64,000 bases of DNA, taken from Soonwooa sp032062245 (GTDB taxonomy: Bacteria; Bacteroidota; Bacteroidia; Flavobacteriales; Weeksellaceae). Shown here one piece after another: positions 25,994 through 35,438 of this stretch. The stretch is from NCBI RefSeq assembly GCF_032062245.1, contig NZ_DAMBQF010000009.1, positions 1 to 64,000 of the forward strand. The letters are read 5' to 3'. The translations under genes were made by a program, and so were the position numbers. The stretch's first letter is position 1. Each line of letters begins with the position of its first letter. The notes below the pieces were generated by a model. The model searched no databases and was not told the origin of the DNA. It saw nothing but the letters and a program-made list of their open reading frames with translations.

Positions 25994-27548
25994 ATGAAAA
26001 AAGTATTTTGTTCAGGATTCGTAAGTGTTTCTCTACTTTTTTCGGCACAGAAAAACGACCAACCAACTTCCAAAATACAATAATTTCAGAATGCTAAACT
26101 TGGGATTTTCATACATTGAGGCATTTATTATGTTAAAGGAATATCCGAGTCGTGGGCATTTTTTAACAACTACATCAACCACGACAACTATAATGTTGCC
26201 ATAAGAACTAAAAAACGTTCTGACATTGCAAAAGAACCTCAACCTTGGGATAATTTTATAAAATATCATCAAGATCAACTTAACGAATTATCATAACAAT
26301 ATCAACCAGATTTAATTTGGATTGATGGTGATTGGGAACACTCTTCCAAAGAATGGAAAGCGCCGCAAACATTGACAAATCTTAGAAAATTTAATAAAGA
26401 TATTATCATTAATTCTAGGCTCAACCAACATGGTGATTATGCAACGCCAGAACAAGGTATTCCGGTTATTGCGCCCGAGGACAAGTATTGGGAACTGTGT
26501 TATACGATGAACGATTCTTGGGGTTTTCAACCTTTTGACACACATTACAAAACACCCAATATGATTGTCAGAACTCTCGCAGATGTCATTAGTATGGGCG
26601 GAAATCTCCTCATTGATATTGGTCCAAAAGCCGACGGAACGATTGTGAAAGAACAACTCGATATTTTGGAAAACCTTGGTCGTTGGACCAAAAAATATCA
26701 TGACGCAATCTACGGAACGCGACGAGGTATAGACTCTAAAAATTATTTGGGAAAATCCGCATTTTCAAAAGATGGAAAAAAACTATTCCTTTATCTCGAT
26801 CGCAACAAAGAACATCTTAGCCTTCATGGTTTACAAACAGAAGTTTTAGCTCTTAATATGTTAAATGATAAAGCTGCGAAACTAAATTATAGAACTGATC
26901 AAAAAGGAAATCTCGACATCAATATTACTAATGCAAATTACGATCAAGATGTTAGCGTTGTCGAAATCAGCTTTAAAGAAAAACCAAAATTCGAAGAAGC
27001 AGTTGTAGAAACTAATTTTGATTTTAACCAAATTATCAATTCCAAAGATACAAAACAGGCAGTCTACCGACTTGCAGAAGAAGTTAGCAAAACTAAAAAT
27101 GTTGGCTTATTTCAGAAATATGGATTTACAGAAGATGGTCAGAATATGACTATTAAAACTCAAAATTCTGAGATTAAAAACTGGCTAAACAAACATGCTG
27201 AAGCTTTTCACAACACTGGCGACAGTCTTCCAAGTGGGCACTATGATGGTTTGACAACACTTAGCAAAGACCGACAAACCTTATATCTTTTCGTGGATGG
27301 AAAACCCAATGGGCCAATCGCCATCAAAGTTGAAAAATCAAATTTCGCGGGTGTGAATTGTTGGTGAAGGTTCGGTGATTAATCATCAAGTATTCAACAA
27401 ATTGTATTAGAGCAAAATCCCTGGCATTGTGTATATCGATATTCCCCAAGATCGATTGGATAATAATCTCACCATTATTGCTGTTTTACTAGATAAACCC
27501 GTGGAACTTTTCCGAGAAAACATCAGCGTAGTCGACAGTAATTTATAA
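25994..27548 (+). pseudogene. GH29 alpha-L-fucosidase, decayed
   Basis: One frame runs the whole length and reads as an exported GH29 fucosidase with five in-frame stops and a large internal loss. It opens with a signal peptide (MKKVFCSGFVSVSLLFSAQ); then FQNAKLGIFIH, a TGA where a Trp is expected, GIYYVKGISESWAFFNNYI, and an abrupt jump to RTKKRSDIAKEP that skips about 100 residues of the catalytic barrel. Another stop precedes QYQPDLIWIDGDWEHSS, which carries the expected nucleophile Asp region. A long clean stretch (26302-27367) follows, then TGA and TAG before the end at 27546-27548. Two of the stops fall where Trp is expected. No functional enzyme can be made; the gene once removed terminal fucose from host or plant glycans. 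Confidence 0.88.
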
Positions 27549-27551
27549 ATG

Positions 27552-27577
27552 AAAAACCTCCTAAGTTGGAGGTTTTT
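27552..27577 (+). terminator. Rho-independent terminator
   Basis: AAAAACCTCC pairs with GGAGGTTTTT around a 6-base loop, just after the decayed fucosidase; still intact. Confidence 0.8.
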
Positions 27578-27652
27578 GCATTTTACATTTAAACGCGAAA
27601 GACGAAAAATAATATCTTTTAAAAGTTCACAAAAGCAATGATTGCAAAGTGG

Positions 27653-28534
27653 TTACTTCTTTTCAAGTTTTGAATAAATGCTTTTAATTAAACCATCTGC
27701 AACGGAAATTTTCGGGACAAAAATATGATTAATGTCCGCCCAATTCATCACATTATTAAAAATCTGAAGTGCAGGCACCAAAACATCCGCGCGATCCTCT
27801 CGTATCTGATAGAAAGACATACGTTCGACAACGCTCATTTCTTTCATCGTTTTATAATATTTTTTGAGCGTGGCTGCAGACATCGCTTTCCCGTCTTTAG
27901 TCTTACTTAAAGAGAAAATTTTATTGATGTTACCGCCTGAACCAATCGCCACAACATTATTTTTAGAAAGAATATTTTTCTTGATTTCGGACTTCATTTC
28001 GAACCACATATCATCGGTCACCAAACCTTGCAACAATCGGATTGTCCCAATATTAAACGACTTTTCGTAAAGCATTTTTCCGTTTTCGTAGAAAGTCAAT
28101 TCGGTAGAACCACCGCCAACATCTATATAAAGATAGGCTGATTTTTTATCAAGGATTTCCTCAACATGATTTTCATAAATCAAAGTGGCTTCTTCGTCAC
28201 CTGTAATAATTTCGATGTTGATTTGTGCTTCTTTTTTTGCTAGTTCGATAAGTTCTGCGCCATTTTTAGCATCGCGCATCGCACTAGTTGCACATGCTCT
28301 GTAATGTTCGACATTGTAAACCTCCATCAACTGATGAAAAATTTTCATAGAATTGATGAACATCTTCTGACGTTCTGCCCCGATTTCGCCCAAATTAAAA
28401 ACATCCATCCCCAAACGAAGCGGAATTCTCAATAAATTAAGTTTTGTAAATTCTGGCTTGCCGTTAACTTCTTGTACATCATTTATCAACAGTCGAGCTG
28501 CATTACTTCCTATATCTATAGCTGCAATTTTCAT
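27653..28534 (-). CDS. ppx: Ppx/GppA-type exopolyphosphatase
   Basis: A 293-residue phosphatase of the ASKHA superfamily, the short form without the C-terminal HD domain. Phosphate loops are visible: IAAIDIGSNAARLLINDVQE at the start and YLYIDVGGGSTELTFYENGK at about 135-155, plus NVVAIGSGGNINKIFSLSK, corresponding to the third nucleotide-binding loop. It hydrolyses inorganic polyphosphate from the ends and may act on pppGpp. It follows ppk1 on the same strand after 9 bases, so synthesis and breakdown of polyphosphate are co-transcribed. Confidence 0.92.
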   Translation of the reverse strand: MKIAAIDIGSNAARLLINDVQEVNGKPEFTKLNLLRIPLRLGMDVFNLGEIGAERQKMFINSMKIFHQLMEVYNVEHYRACATSAMRDAKNGAELIELAKKEAQINIEIITGDEEATLIYENHVEEILDKKSAYLYIDVGGGSTELTFYENGKMLYEKSFNIGTIRLLQGLVTDDMWFEMKSEIKKNILSKNNVVAIGSGGNINKIFSLSKTKDGKAMSAATLKKYYKTMKEMSVVERMSFYQIREDRADVLVPALQIFNNVMNWADINHIFVPKISVADGLIKSIYSKLEKK

Positions 28535-28543
28535 AGTATAAAT

Positions 28544-30607
28544 CTACAGATTTTTTAGATAATGATAAATTTCTATTTGCGAACGAATTGGTTTTCCATC
28601 TTCATTTTTAACATATTCGTTACGGATATTTTTGTCCAAAATTCTAGCTTTTACATTGTCACTCAATTGGATATCCAACATATCTTTGAGTTGTTTTTTA
28701 AGATCTTTTTGTAAAATTGGCGTTGCTGCTTCTATTCGAAAATCGAGGTTACGAGCCATCCAATCGGCAGAAGACAGATAAAAATCTTCTTTTCCTTTGT
28801 TATAGAAATACATAATCCTCGCATGTTCTAGATACTCATCAACAATGCTAATGGCACGGATTTTCTTTTTAAAATCTTTTTGATTAACAGCACAATAGAT
28901 GCCGCGGACAATCATTTTGATATCGACTCCTGCGTTGGCTGCATCGTACATTTTGTTTATTAAAATCTTATCACTCAAAGAGTTAACCTTAATAATCATC
29001 TCCGCTTTGCGACCAGCTTTAGCTTCTTCAATTTCTTTATCGATATGCCAAATGATTTTATCTCTCATAAACTGTGGACAAACCAACAAAGATTTACAAG
29101 TTTTAAGCACTGGCATTGGATCTTCTTTTGGCTTTCGTAAAACATTGAACACTTTATTAATATCTGCCATTATCGAACGATTGGCTGTCATCAACAAGCT
29201 ATCACCGTAGATTCTTGCTGTTTTTTCATTAAAATTCCCAGTGCTAATAAAACCGTATTGAATCGTCTTATTATTCACTCGTTTTTTTATAACACAAAGT
29301 TTAGCGTGGACTTTTTTATTCGGGATTCCGACCAAAACTTTAACACCTTCGAGTTCTAACTTTTCTTTCCATTCAAGATTAGCTTCTTCATCGAATCTGG
29401 CACGCAATTCTAACATCACAGTCACCTCCTTACCATTACGAACGGCATTCACTAAAGCATTGACGATTTTGGAACTGCTCGATAAACGATAAGCCGTTAT
29501 TTGGATCGACTTAACATGCGGATCCATAGCCGCCTCGCGCAACAAATCGATAACAGGAACATAGTTATGATACGGAAACGTCAACAAGACATCGTTCTGC
29601 ACAATAACATCGGTAACTCTCTCCTTTTGCGCAAATGCTGGATGGGTGAATTGTGTCCGTTCGACAGGTTTTTCATAAGCTTTAAAAACATCTGGAAAAT
29701 CCATAAAATGTCTAAAGTTGTGAATCTTCTGCCCCGGAATGATGCTATCTTTTTTGGAAAGGTTTAATTTTTTAATTAAAAATTCTAATAGCGCTTTGTC
29801 CATTTCTTTATCAAAAACAAAACGCGTCGGCTTGCCTTTTCTTCGGCTTTTGATACCTTTTTCGATTTTGTCAGCAAGAGTGGTTTTGATATCGTTATCC
29901 AAATCAAACTCTGCATCTTTTGTTACTTTAAAACAATTGGCTTCGAACTCATCATATCCAAAATACGAGAAAATATGCGGTAAATTGTAGATAATGACAT
30001 CTTCTAAAAGCATGACATTCTTCTCCGACTTATCCTCAGTTGGCAGAATTACAAAACGACTATTGGTCCTTGTTGGGACTTCGATCATCGCAAATTTACT
30101 TTCGTATTTCCATTCTTTACGGCGCATCGCAATCCCAATATACAAGCTTTTATCACGCATATAAGGCATTGGAACGTTATCGTGCAACAGAATCGGAATA
30201 ACATTACTTTCTACCTCTTCATCAAAATATCTAACAACAAAATCTTTCTGTGCGACAGTCAAGTTTTTAGAATCTTTAATAAAAACATTCTGCTTGCCCA
30301 TTTCTTTTTGAATCTCGCGCCAAGTTTTGTCAAAATCTTCTTGTTGCGTAATTACAATTTTATTGATTTTTTCTAAAATTTTGGAAGGCGCTTCATAGAA
30401 AGACTCTTGGATAATTTTAGTTTTAAAATCCATAGCACGTTTTAGCCCTGCAACTCTCACTCGAAAAAACTCGTCGAGATTATTAGAAAAAATTCCTAAA
30501 AAGCGAATTCGTAGAGGTAACGGAACTGTTTCGTCTTTTGCTTCCTGCAATACTCTTGCATTAAAACCTAACCACGTAATATCTCTCGGATTGTATTGTT
30601 GCGCCAT
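28544..30607 (-). CDS. ppk1: Polyphosphate kinase 1
   Basis: A 687-residue PPK1 of normal length. It reversibly transfers the gamma phosphate of ATP to growing polyphosphate chains at the membrane. The N-terminal domain opens with RDITWLGFNARVLQEAKDET; the catalytic phospholipase-D-like half includes the autophosphorylated histidine at H434 (PNKKVHAKLCVIKK), the GFISTGNFNEKTARIYGD loop and the second histidine region (VDEYLEHARIMYFYN). It heads a two-gene operon with ppx. A TAnnTTTG box lies 20 bases upstream on the minus strand. Confidence 0.97.
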   Translation of the reverse strand: MAQQYNPRDITWLGFNARVLQEAKDETVPLPLRIRFLGIFSNNLDEFFRVRVAGLKRAMDFKTKIIQESFYEAPSKILEKINKIVITQQEDFDKTWREIQKEMGKQNVFIKDSKNLTVAQKDFVVRYFDEEVESNVIPILLHDNVPMPYMRDKSLYIGIAMRRKEWKYESKFAMIEVPTRTNSRFVILPTEDKSEKNVMLLEDVIIYNLPHIFSYFGYDEFEANCFKVTKDAEFDLDNDIKTTLADKIEKGIKSRRKGKPTRFVFDKEMDKALLEFLIKKLNLSKKDSIIPGQKIHNFRHFMDFPDVFKAYEKPVERTQFTHPAFAQKERVTDVIVQNDVLLTFPYHNYVPVIDLLREAAMDPHVKSIQITAYRLSSSSKIVNALVNAVRNGKEVTVMLELRARFDEEANLEWKEKLELEGVKVLVGIPNKKVHAKLCVIKKRVNNKTIQYGFISTGNFNEKTARIYGDSLLMTANRSIMADINKVFNVLRKPKEDPMPVLKTCKSLLVCPQFMRDKIIWHIDKEIEEAKAGRKAEMIIKVNSLSDKILINKMYDAANAGVDIKMIVRGIYCAVNQKDFKKKIRAISIVDEYLEHARIMYFYNKGKEDFYLSSADWMARNLDFRIEAATPILQKDLKKQLKDMLDIQLSDNVKARILDKNIRNEYVKNEDGKPIRSQIEIYHYLKNL

Positions 30608-30626
30608 AATTGAATTTGATATGTCT

Positions 30627-30634
30627 CAAATTTA
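30627..30634 (-). promoter_or_regulatory. TAnnTTTG -7 box for ppk1-ppx
   Basis: TAAATTTG on the minus strand, 20 bases before the ppk1 ATG. No -33 match, so only half of the promoter is recognisable. Confidence 0.45.
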
Positions 30635-30816
30635 CGCTTTAATACGCATTTTTATTCGGATTTAATATTAATTATTGATTATAAAATGAAACAAACAGCG
30701 AATTTACTAAACATGTAATAATCAATTGGTTAACATTATTGCCTATCCGATGTCTATAAAAAATACAATTGAATTTGATTTTTTTTGCTAAAATTTGAGA
30801 ACCAAAATTAAACGAT

Positions 30817-31745
30817 ATGAAAAAACTTTCTTTTTACTTTTGATGTTTTGCATACAGATTAGCTATGCACAATATCTTTTCGAAGATTTTTCGGGTGGAG
30901 CAATTCCTTCTACCTGGACAATAGTAAAAACCAATCCAACTAATAACTGGCAGATATCTGAGGAGCAACCAGACGGCCATTACGAAGCTGTTTGTAGTGC
31001 CCCACCTGACAGCGGACCAATTGACGAATGGCTAATAAGCCCTACATTTAGTTTAGAAAATAGTACAAAACCTTAGATGGAGATGTTTACTAATTTTAGC
31101 TCCGTTGACGCAGAGTTAGAATTAATGAGTTTTGAGGTACTATCGTCGATTGACAATGGTACAACATAGTAAACAATATGGACAACTAATGATTTTTCTT
31201 ACTGAAATGACTATTCGACAATTTTAGTTAATTCGACGCTAGATAATCTTAAAGGTATTCAAATTGATTTCCCAACACTTTATGATTTCCCAACTGATGT
31301 TTTAACTAAAAAATATTGGTTAAGTGTTACAACAAATGACGATGGTTACCCTATCCGTTGGGTCGGATACAACATCGATGATGATAGCTTATCATCTATG
31401 GGATCAACTAATAATGGTGCAACATGGTCTCCAAAAATTTATGACAATGGTAAAGGTGTAGATAATATATTTCAAATTTCAGGTGCATGTACACCAACTC
31501 TTGCAACTGCAGAAGTAAATAGAAAAACAATAAAAGTGTATCCTACTCCTGTTAAAAATACTCTTTATATCAGTTCGAAAGAAAAAATTGTAGAGGCGCA
31601 AATCTATGATATGCAAGGTAAGGGTTTGAAAACAAGCTTTAATCAATCAAGCATTTCATTCGCAAATCTGCCTAAAGGTGTATACATTGTAAAAATGAAA
31701 GATCTAAACTCGAATGTTACAACAGAAAAAGTTGTTAAAGAATAA
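30817..31745 (+). pseudogene. T9SS cargo protein with several in-frame stops
   Basis: The natural start ATG at 30817 is out of frame with the rest by one base in its A run; the downstream frame reads a signal peptide (TFFLLLMFCIQISYAQ) then LFEDFSGGAIPSTWTIVKTN and NDEWLISP-like sequence (DEWLISPTFSLENS), a cleaved-adhesin or choice-of-anchor jelly-roll domain. Stops TAG, TAG-TAA and TGA follow in the same frame, between otherwise good family sequence (SYxNDYSTILVNSTLDNLKG, LTKKYWLSVTTNDDGYPIRW). The last part is a clean type A T9SS sorting domain (TIKVYPTPVKNTLYISSKEK to the stop at 31745). At least two stops sit where Trp is expected. The gene is dead. Confidence 0.85.
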
Positions 31746-31771
31746 TCTTTAAGTTTTTCTAAATTTTGAAC

Positions 31772-31798
31772 AGCTGTCTTCATCGGAGACAGCTTTTT
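31772..31798 (+). terminator. Rho-independent terminator
   Basis: AGCTGTCT pairs with AGACAGCT around a 7-base loop followed by T residues. It closes the decayed T9SS gene. Confidence 0.75.
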
Positions 31799-31856
31799 CT
31801 TATTTAATAATTTAATACATTTGCTTGTTTAAGATAAAAAAAACTTTTCTAGGTAT

Positions 31857-33210
31857 ATGTTCAACAAGCTAAATAAATATCTACTAAGCTTTATCATTGT
31901 ATTAGCCAGCTTCAGCTTAATACCTGCCCAACTTTAAGAAAGTGATAGTCTAAAAAAAGTCATTACAATGGTTTATCAAGAAAATGCCATCCTCGAAGTC
32001 AATAGAATTGTTAATAAAAATAATTTTACAGATACCAATTATCCGCTTTCATTACTTAACAAGAATCTAGAAATTTCGCTGAAGCAAAATAATAAAGAAT
32101 GGTTAGCAGACACTTATCTTAGTCTTGGTGTTTTTTGGGGACAAAAGGGAAATCTCAAAAAAGCTTATTAATATTTTCTAGATGCTGAAGTTGCAGCAAA
32201 GCAGACTAACAATATAAAAAAACAAGGTCAAGCCATACTTAACCAAGCCAATGTATAACCCAGTCTTGACCGAAAAATCAGAAAATTTCATCAATCTACT
32301 CCATTTTTAGAAAGCCAAAAAGACACGCTCAATCTTATAAAAATTTATCAAAATGTCGGCTATGTCTACTACGAAAAATATAGAAGTGCTAAAATAATAT
32401 AAGATAGATGATAATCTTGTGACCATCTATAGCGATTATAAAGAATATTACGCAGAGATTGGAAATCCGTACAAAGCTTTAGAACACACAAAAAAATACT
32501 ACGACCTCACTATTTCGCAAGCCGAAAAAAGTAGCACCGATAAAATTAAACTGGTTGAGCTAGAGAACGATGTCAAAACCAAAGAGCTTTCTTTATTACA
32601 ATTAAAATCTAAGCAACGTAATTATTATATCATATTTATAATTTCGGCTCTGTTGCTGGTCATTGCTGCCTTCAGTATTTATTTATTACGTAAAAACAAC
32701 AAGCGCAAACTTATTAGCATCGAAAAAGACAAAAAAATTATCGAAATCGAACTTCAAAACAATCCTCTTAAAGAAATAATCCTCCAAGAACAAGACACGC
32801 TTAATCAACAATATTTATCATCTTTTGTAAAACAGTCAGAAAGCCTGAACAACTTTTTTGGAAGATCTTTCTACAAGATTAAAAAGACGGAAACCCTTAC
32901 TCAAAGCGATGTTAACCAGATCAAATTAGAGTTTGCAAATCTTACCAATCAAAGCTCGGAAATTAAGAATATTTCTAAATCTAATCTTCTAGAACTTATT
33001 GTTAAATTAAAACAGCAATTTCCAGAAATAAATACAGCTGATATTAATTTGATTTCGTTATTTTATGAAGGTTTTAACTCAAAAGAAATCGCTTCGGCAC
33101 TCAACATCTCCGCAAATAGTGTCAATACCACACGTTATCGTTTTCGTAAAAAATTAAAACTCGAAAATGATGACTCTTTTGACGTCTTTTTTAAACAAAT
33201 CATTTCCTAA
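31857..33210 (+). pseudogene. TPR sensor with LuxR-type HTH, decayed
   Basis: An ATG at 31857 gives a signal peptide (SFIIVLASFSLIPAQ), then a TAA. The same frame continues through TPR-like helices (NKEWLADTYLSLGVFWGQKG, NLKKAY) with stops at 32169 and 32257 and a cluster of stops near 32396-32408, where the frame also changes. From about 32405 a clean frame gives more TPR helices, a membrane helix (NYYIIFIISALLLVIAAFSI), a coiled coil and a LuxR/GerE-type winged helix at the end (INLISLFYEGFNSKEIASAL, NISANSVNTTRYRFRKKLKL). This is the common Bacteroidota membrane-bound TPR-HTH regulator. The C-terminal 263 residues could still be expressed, but without the sensor part. Confidence 0.85.
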
Positions 33211-33213
33211 AAC

Positions 33214-33226
33214 TGACAATATGTCA
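33214..33226. promoter_or_regulatory. TGACA palindrome upstream of dnaK
   Basis: TGACA-ATA-TGTCA, a perfect inverted repeat with a 3-base spacer, 89 bases before the dnaK ATG. A second TTGTCA half site follows at 33243-33248. Its position upstream of the sigma-54-like element fits an activator or heat-shock regulator site. Confidence 0.45.
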
Positions 33227-33259
33227 TTGTTAATAACAAATTTTGTCAGCATTTCCCAA

Positions 33260-33275
33260 TGGCACAAAGATTGAG
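33260..33275 (+). promoter_or_regulatory. Sigma-54-like -24/-12 promoter of dnaK
   Basis: TGGCAC-AAAGA-TTGAG matches the -24/-12 consensus TGGCAC-N5-TTGCW except that the C of the -12 GC is A. It lies 39 bases before the dnaK ATG. No TAnnTTTG box is visible at the usual distance from dnaK, so this may be the main promoter. rpoN itself is present at 21011. Confidence 0.5.
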
Positions 33276-33314
33276 AAATGCATAACAACAATTTAAAATT
33301 AAAAAAATAAAAAT

Positions 33315-35210
33315 ATGAGCAAAATAATCGGAATTGACTTAGGAACAACCAACTCTTGCGTTGCAGTAATGGAAGGTAAAGATCCTGTAGTTATCCCTAA
33401 CGCAGAAGGGAAAAGAACAACTCCATCTATCGTAGCATTTACTGAAGATGGCGAAAGAAAAGTAGGTGATCCTGCAAAAAGACAAGCGGTAACTAACCCT
33501 ACAAAAACAGTTTACTCTATCAAAAGATTTATCGGAACGCACTTCAAAGATGACGCTTCAGAAATCACAAGAGTACCTTACAAAGTAGTTGCTGGACCAA
33601 ACGATACGGTTAAAGTAAAAATTGACGACAGAGAATATACACCTCAAGAAATCTCTGCTATGACACTTCAGAAAATGAAGAAAACTGCTGAAGATTATCT
33701 TGGGCAAGAAGTAACAAGAGCGGTAATTACAGTTCCTGCTTACTTCAACGATGCGCAAAGACAAGCGACGAAAGAAGCTGGAGAAATTGCAGGTCTTAAA
33801 GTAGAAAGAATTATCAACGAACCTACAGCTGCAGCGTTGGCTTACGGTTTAGATAAATCTCACAAAGATCAAAAAATTGCAGTATATGACCTTGGAGGTG
33901 GTACTTTCGATATTTCTATCCTAGATTTAGGAGATGGTGTTTTCGAAGTATTATCAACAAATGGAGATACGCACCTTGGTGGTGACGACTTCGATGATGT
34001 AATTATCAACTGGATGGCAGACGAATTTAAAGCTGAAGAAGGTGTAGATTTGAAATCAGACGCCATCGCTCTTCAAAGATTGAAAGAAGCTGCTGAAAAA
34101 GCTAAGATTGAATTATCTTCTTCTACTCAAACAGAGATTAATCTTCCATACATTACAGCTACAGCTACAGGTCCTAAACACTTAGTGAAAACTTTAACTA
34201 AGGCTAAATTCGAGCAATTATCTGCTGATTTGGTAAGAAGATCAATGGAGCCTTGTAAAAAAGCATTATCTGATGCTGGTTTATCAACATCTGATATCGA
34301 CGAAGTTATCTTGGTTGGTGGTTCTACAAGAATCCCAATTATCCAAGAAGAAGTTGAGAAATTCTTCGGTAAAAAGCCTTCAAAAGGAGTTAACCCAGAC
34401 GAAGTTGTAGCAATTGGTGCTGCAATCCAAGGTGGAGTTTTAACAGGTGATGTTAAAGACGTACTTTTATTAGACGTTACGCCACTTTCTTTAGGTATCG
34501 AAACGATGGGGTCTGTGTTCACTAAATTAATTGATGCGAACACAACTATCCCAACTAAAAAATCTGAAGTTTTCTCTACAGCGTCTGACAATCAACCTGC
34601 AGTAAGCATCAGAGTTGGACAAGGTGAAAGACCAATGTTTAACGATAACAAAGAGATTGGTAAATTTGATTTAACAGATATTCCACCAGCGCCAAGAGGA
34701 GTTCCTCAAATCGAAGTAACTTTCGATATCGACGCTAACGGTATCTTGAGCGTTTCTGCAAAAGATAAAGGAACTGGTAAAGAGCAATCGATTAAAATCC
34801 AAGCTTCTTCAGGTCTTTCTGATGAAGAAATCGAAAGAATGAAGCGTGAAGCTGAAGAAAATGCTTCTGCTGATGCTAAGAAAAAAGAAGAAGTTGAAGT
34901 TTACAACAAAGCAGATGGATTAATCTTCCAAACTGAAAAGCAATTGAAAGAGTTTGGTGACAAACTTTCAGCTGACAAAAAAGCGGCTATCGAATCTGCA
35001 GCAGCAGAATTGAAAGTTGCATTCGATGCTAAAGATTTTGATGCTACAAAAACAAAAACTGAAGCATTAGATGCTGCTTGGATGGCAGCTTCAGAAGAAA
35101 TGTACGCTCAAGGTCAACAAGCTGGACCAGATGCTGGACAACAACAAGGAGGTGCTGCTAACGGTGGTGCTGACGATGTTCAGGATGCTGACTTCGAAGA
35201 AGTGAAGTAA
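33315..35210 (+). CDS. dnaK: Chaperone DnaK (Hsp70)
   Basis: A 631-residue Hsp70 of standard length. All three family signatures are present: IGIDLGTTNSCVAVMEG at the start, IAVYDLGGGTFDISILDLGD near 190, and VILVGGSTRIPIIQEEVEKF near 330. The substrate-binding domain and a Gln/Gly-rich flexible tail ending DADFEEVK follow. It folds and refolds proteins with DnaJ and GrpE, which are not in the window. Codon bias is strong (GGT, GCT, AAC). It has a strong terminator just after the stop, immediately before the proposed attL, so the inserted element leaves dnaK intact. Confidence 0.98.
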   Translation: MSKIIGIDLGTTNSCVAVMEGKDPVVIPNAEGKRTTPSIVAFTEDGERKVGDPAKRQAVTNPTKTVYSIKRFIGTHFKDDASEITRVPYKVVAGPNDTVKVKIDDREYTPQEISAMTLQKMKKTAEDYLGQEVTRAVITVPAYFNDAQRQATKEAGEIAGLKVERIINEPTAAALAYGLDKSHKDQKIAVYDLGGGTFDISILDLGDGVFEVLSTNGDTHLGGDDFDDVIINWMADEFKAEEGVDLKSDAIALQRLKEAAEKAKIELSSSTQTEINLPYITATATGPKHLVKTLTKAKFEQLSADLVRRSMEPCKKALSDAGLSTSDIDEVILVGGSTRIPIIQEEVEKFFGKKPSKGVNPDEVVAIGAAIQGGVLTGDVKDVLLLDVTPLSLGIETMGSVFTKLIDANTTIPTKKSEVFSTASDNQPAVSIRVGQGERPMFNDNKEIGKFDLTDIPPAPRGVPQIEVTFDIDANGILSVSAKDKGTGKEQSIKIQASSGLSDEEIERMKREAEENASADAKKKEEVEVYNKADGLIFQTEKQLKEFGDKLSADKKAAIESAAAELKVAFDAKDFDATKTKTEALDAAWMAASEEMYAQGQQAGPDAGQQQGGAANGGADDVQDADFEEVK

Positions 35211-35244
35211 TCGCCGATTACAATCAATCAGAAATAATCATAAG

Positions 35245-35278
35245 ATCGCTGTAAATGAGTAATTTACAGCGATTTTTT
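35245..35278 (+). terminator. Rho-independent terminator of dnaK
   Basis: ATCGCTGTAAAT pairs with ATTTACAGCGAT around a 5-base loop, with six T residues. It separates dnaK from the element. Confidence 0.9.
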
Positions 35279-35327
35279 ATTTTTGACAATTATTGAAAAT
35301 GCTTGATTTTGATCGATTTTTATGCTA

Positions 35328-35348
35328 TTTTTGTAACATATTTGTACC
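35328..35348. repeat. Candidate attL
   Basis: TTTTTGT-AA-CATATTTGTACC. The same sequence with GT in place of AA occurs at 62243-62263; 19 of 21 positions agree, 12 of them without interruption. It sits between the dnaK terminator and the first element gene, 91 bases before it. The core also contains a partial internal repeat (TTTGTAAC and TTTGTACC), as integrase core sites often do. Confidence 0.65.
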
Positions 35349-35350
35349 GC

Positions 35351-35407
35351 GCCTTAAATGCGAATAATGTGCGCCTTATTAGGTCTTATTTAGCCTTAAT
35401 TGCCTTA
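35351..35407. repeat. Four direct GCCTTA repeats beside attL
   Basis: GCCTTA occurs at 35351, 35373, 35393 and 35402, with a near copy GTCTTA at 35383. The set lies between the proposed att core and the first element gene. Positions suit integrase arm sites, excisionase sites or an operator of the int operon. Confidence 0.45.
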
Positions 35408-35438
35408 AAATGCACGTAAACCGAAAAATAATTTTTTA

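Noticed and set aside
2522..33210. Explaining all broken genes by sequencing or assembly error.
   Set aside because: Some slips lie in A or T runs and could be errors, but many lesions are in-frame stops outside runs, and two genes lack large internal pieces; large housekeeping genes in the same sequence are intact.
33229..33241. TTGTTAATAACAA palindrome before dnaK as a further operator.
   Set aside because: AT-rich palindromes of this length are common in this sequence by chance; the nearby TGACA repeat is more specific.
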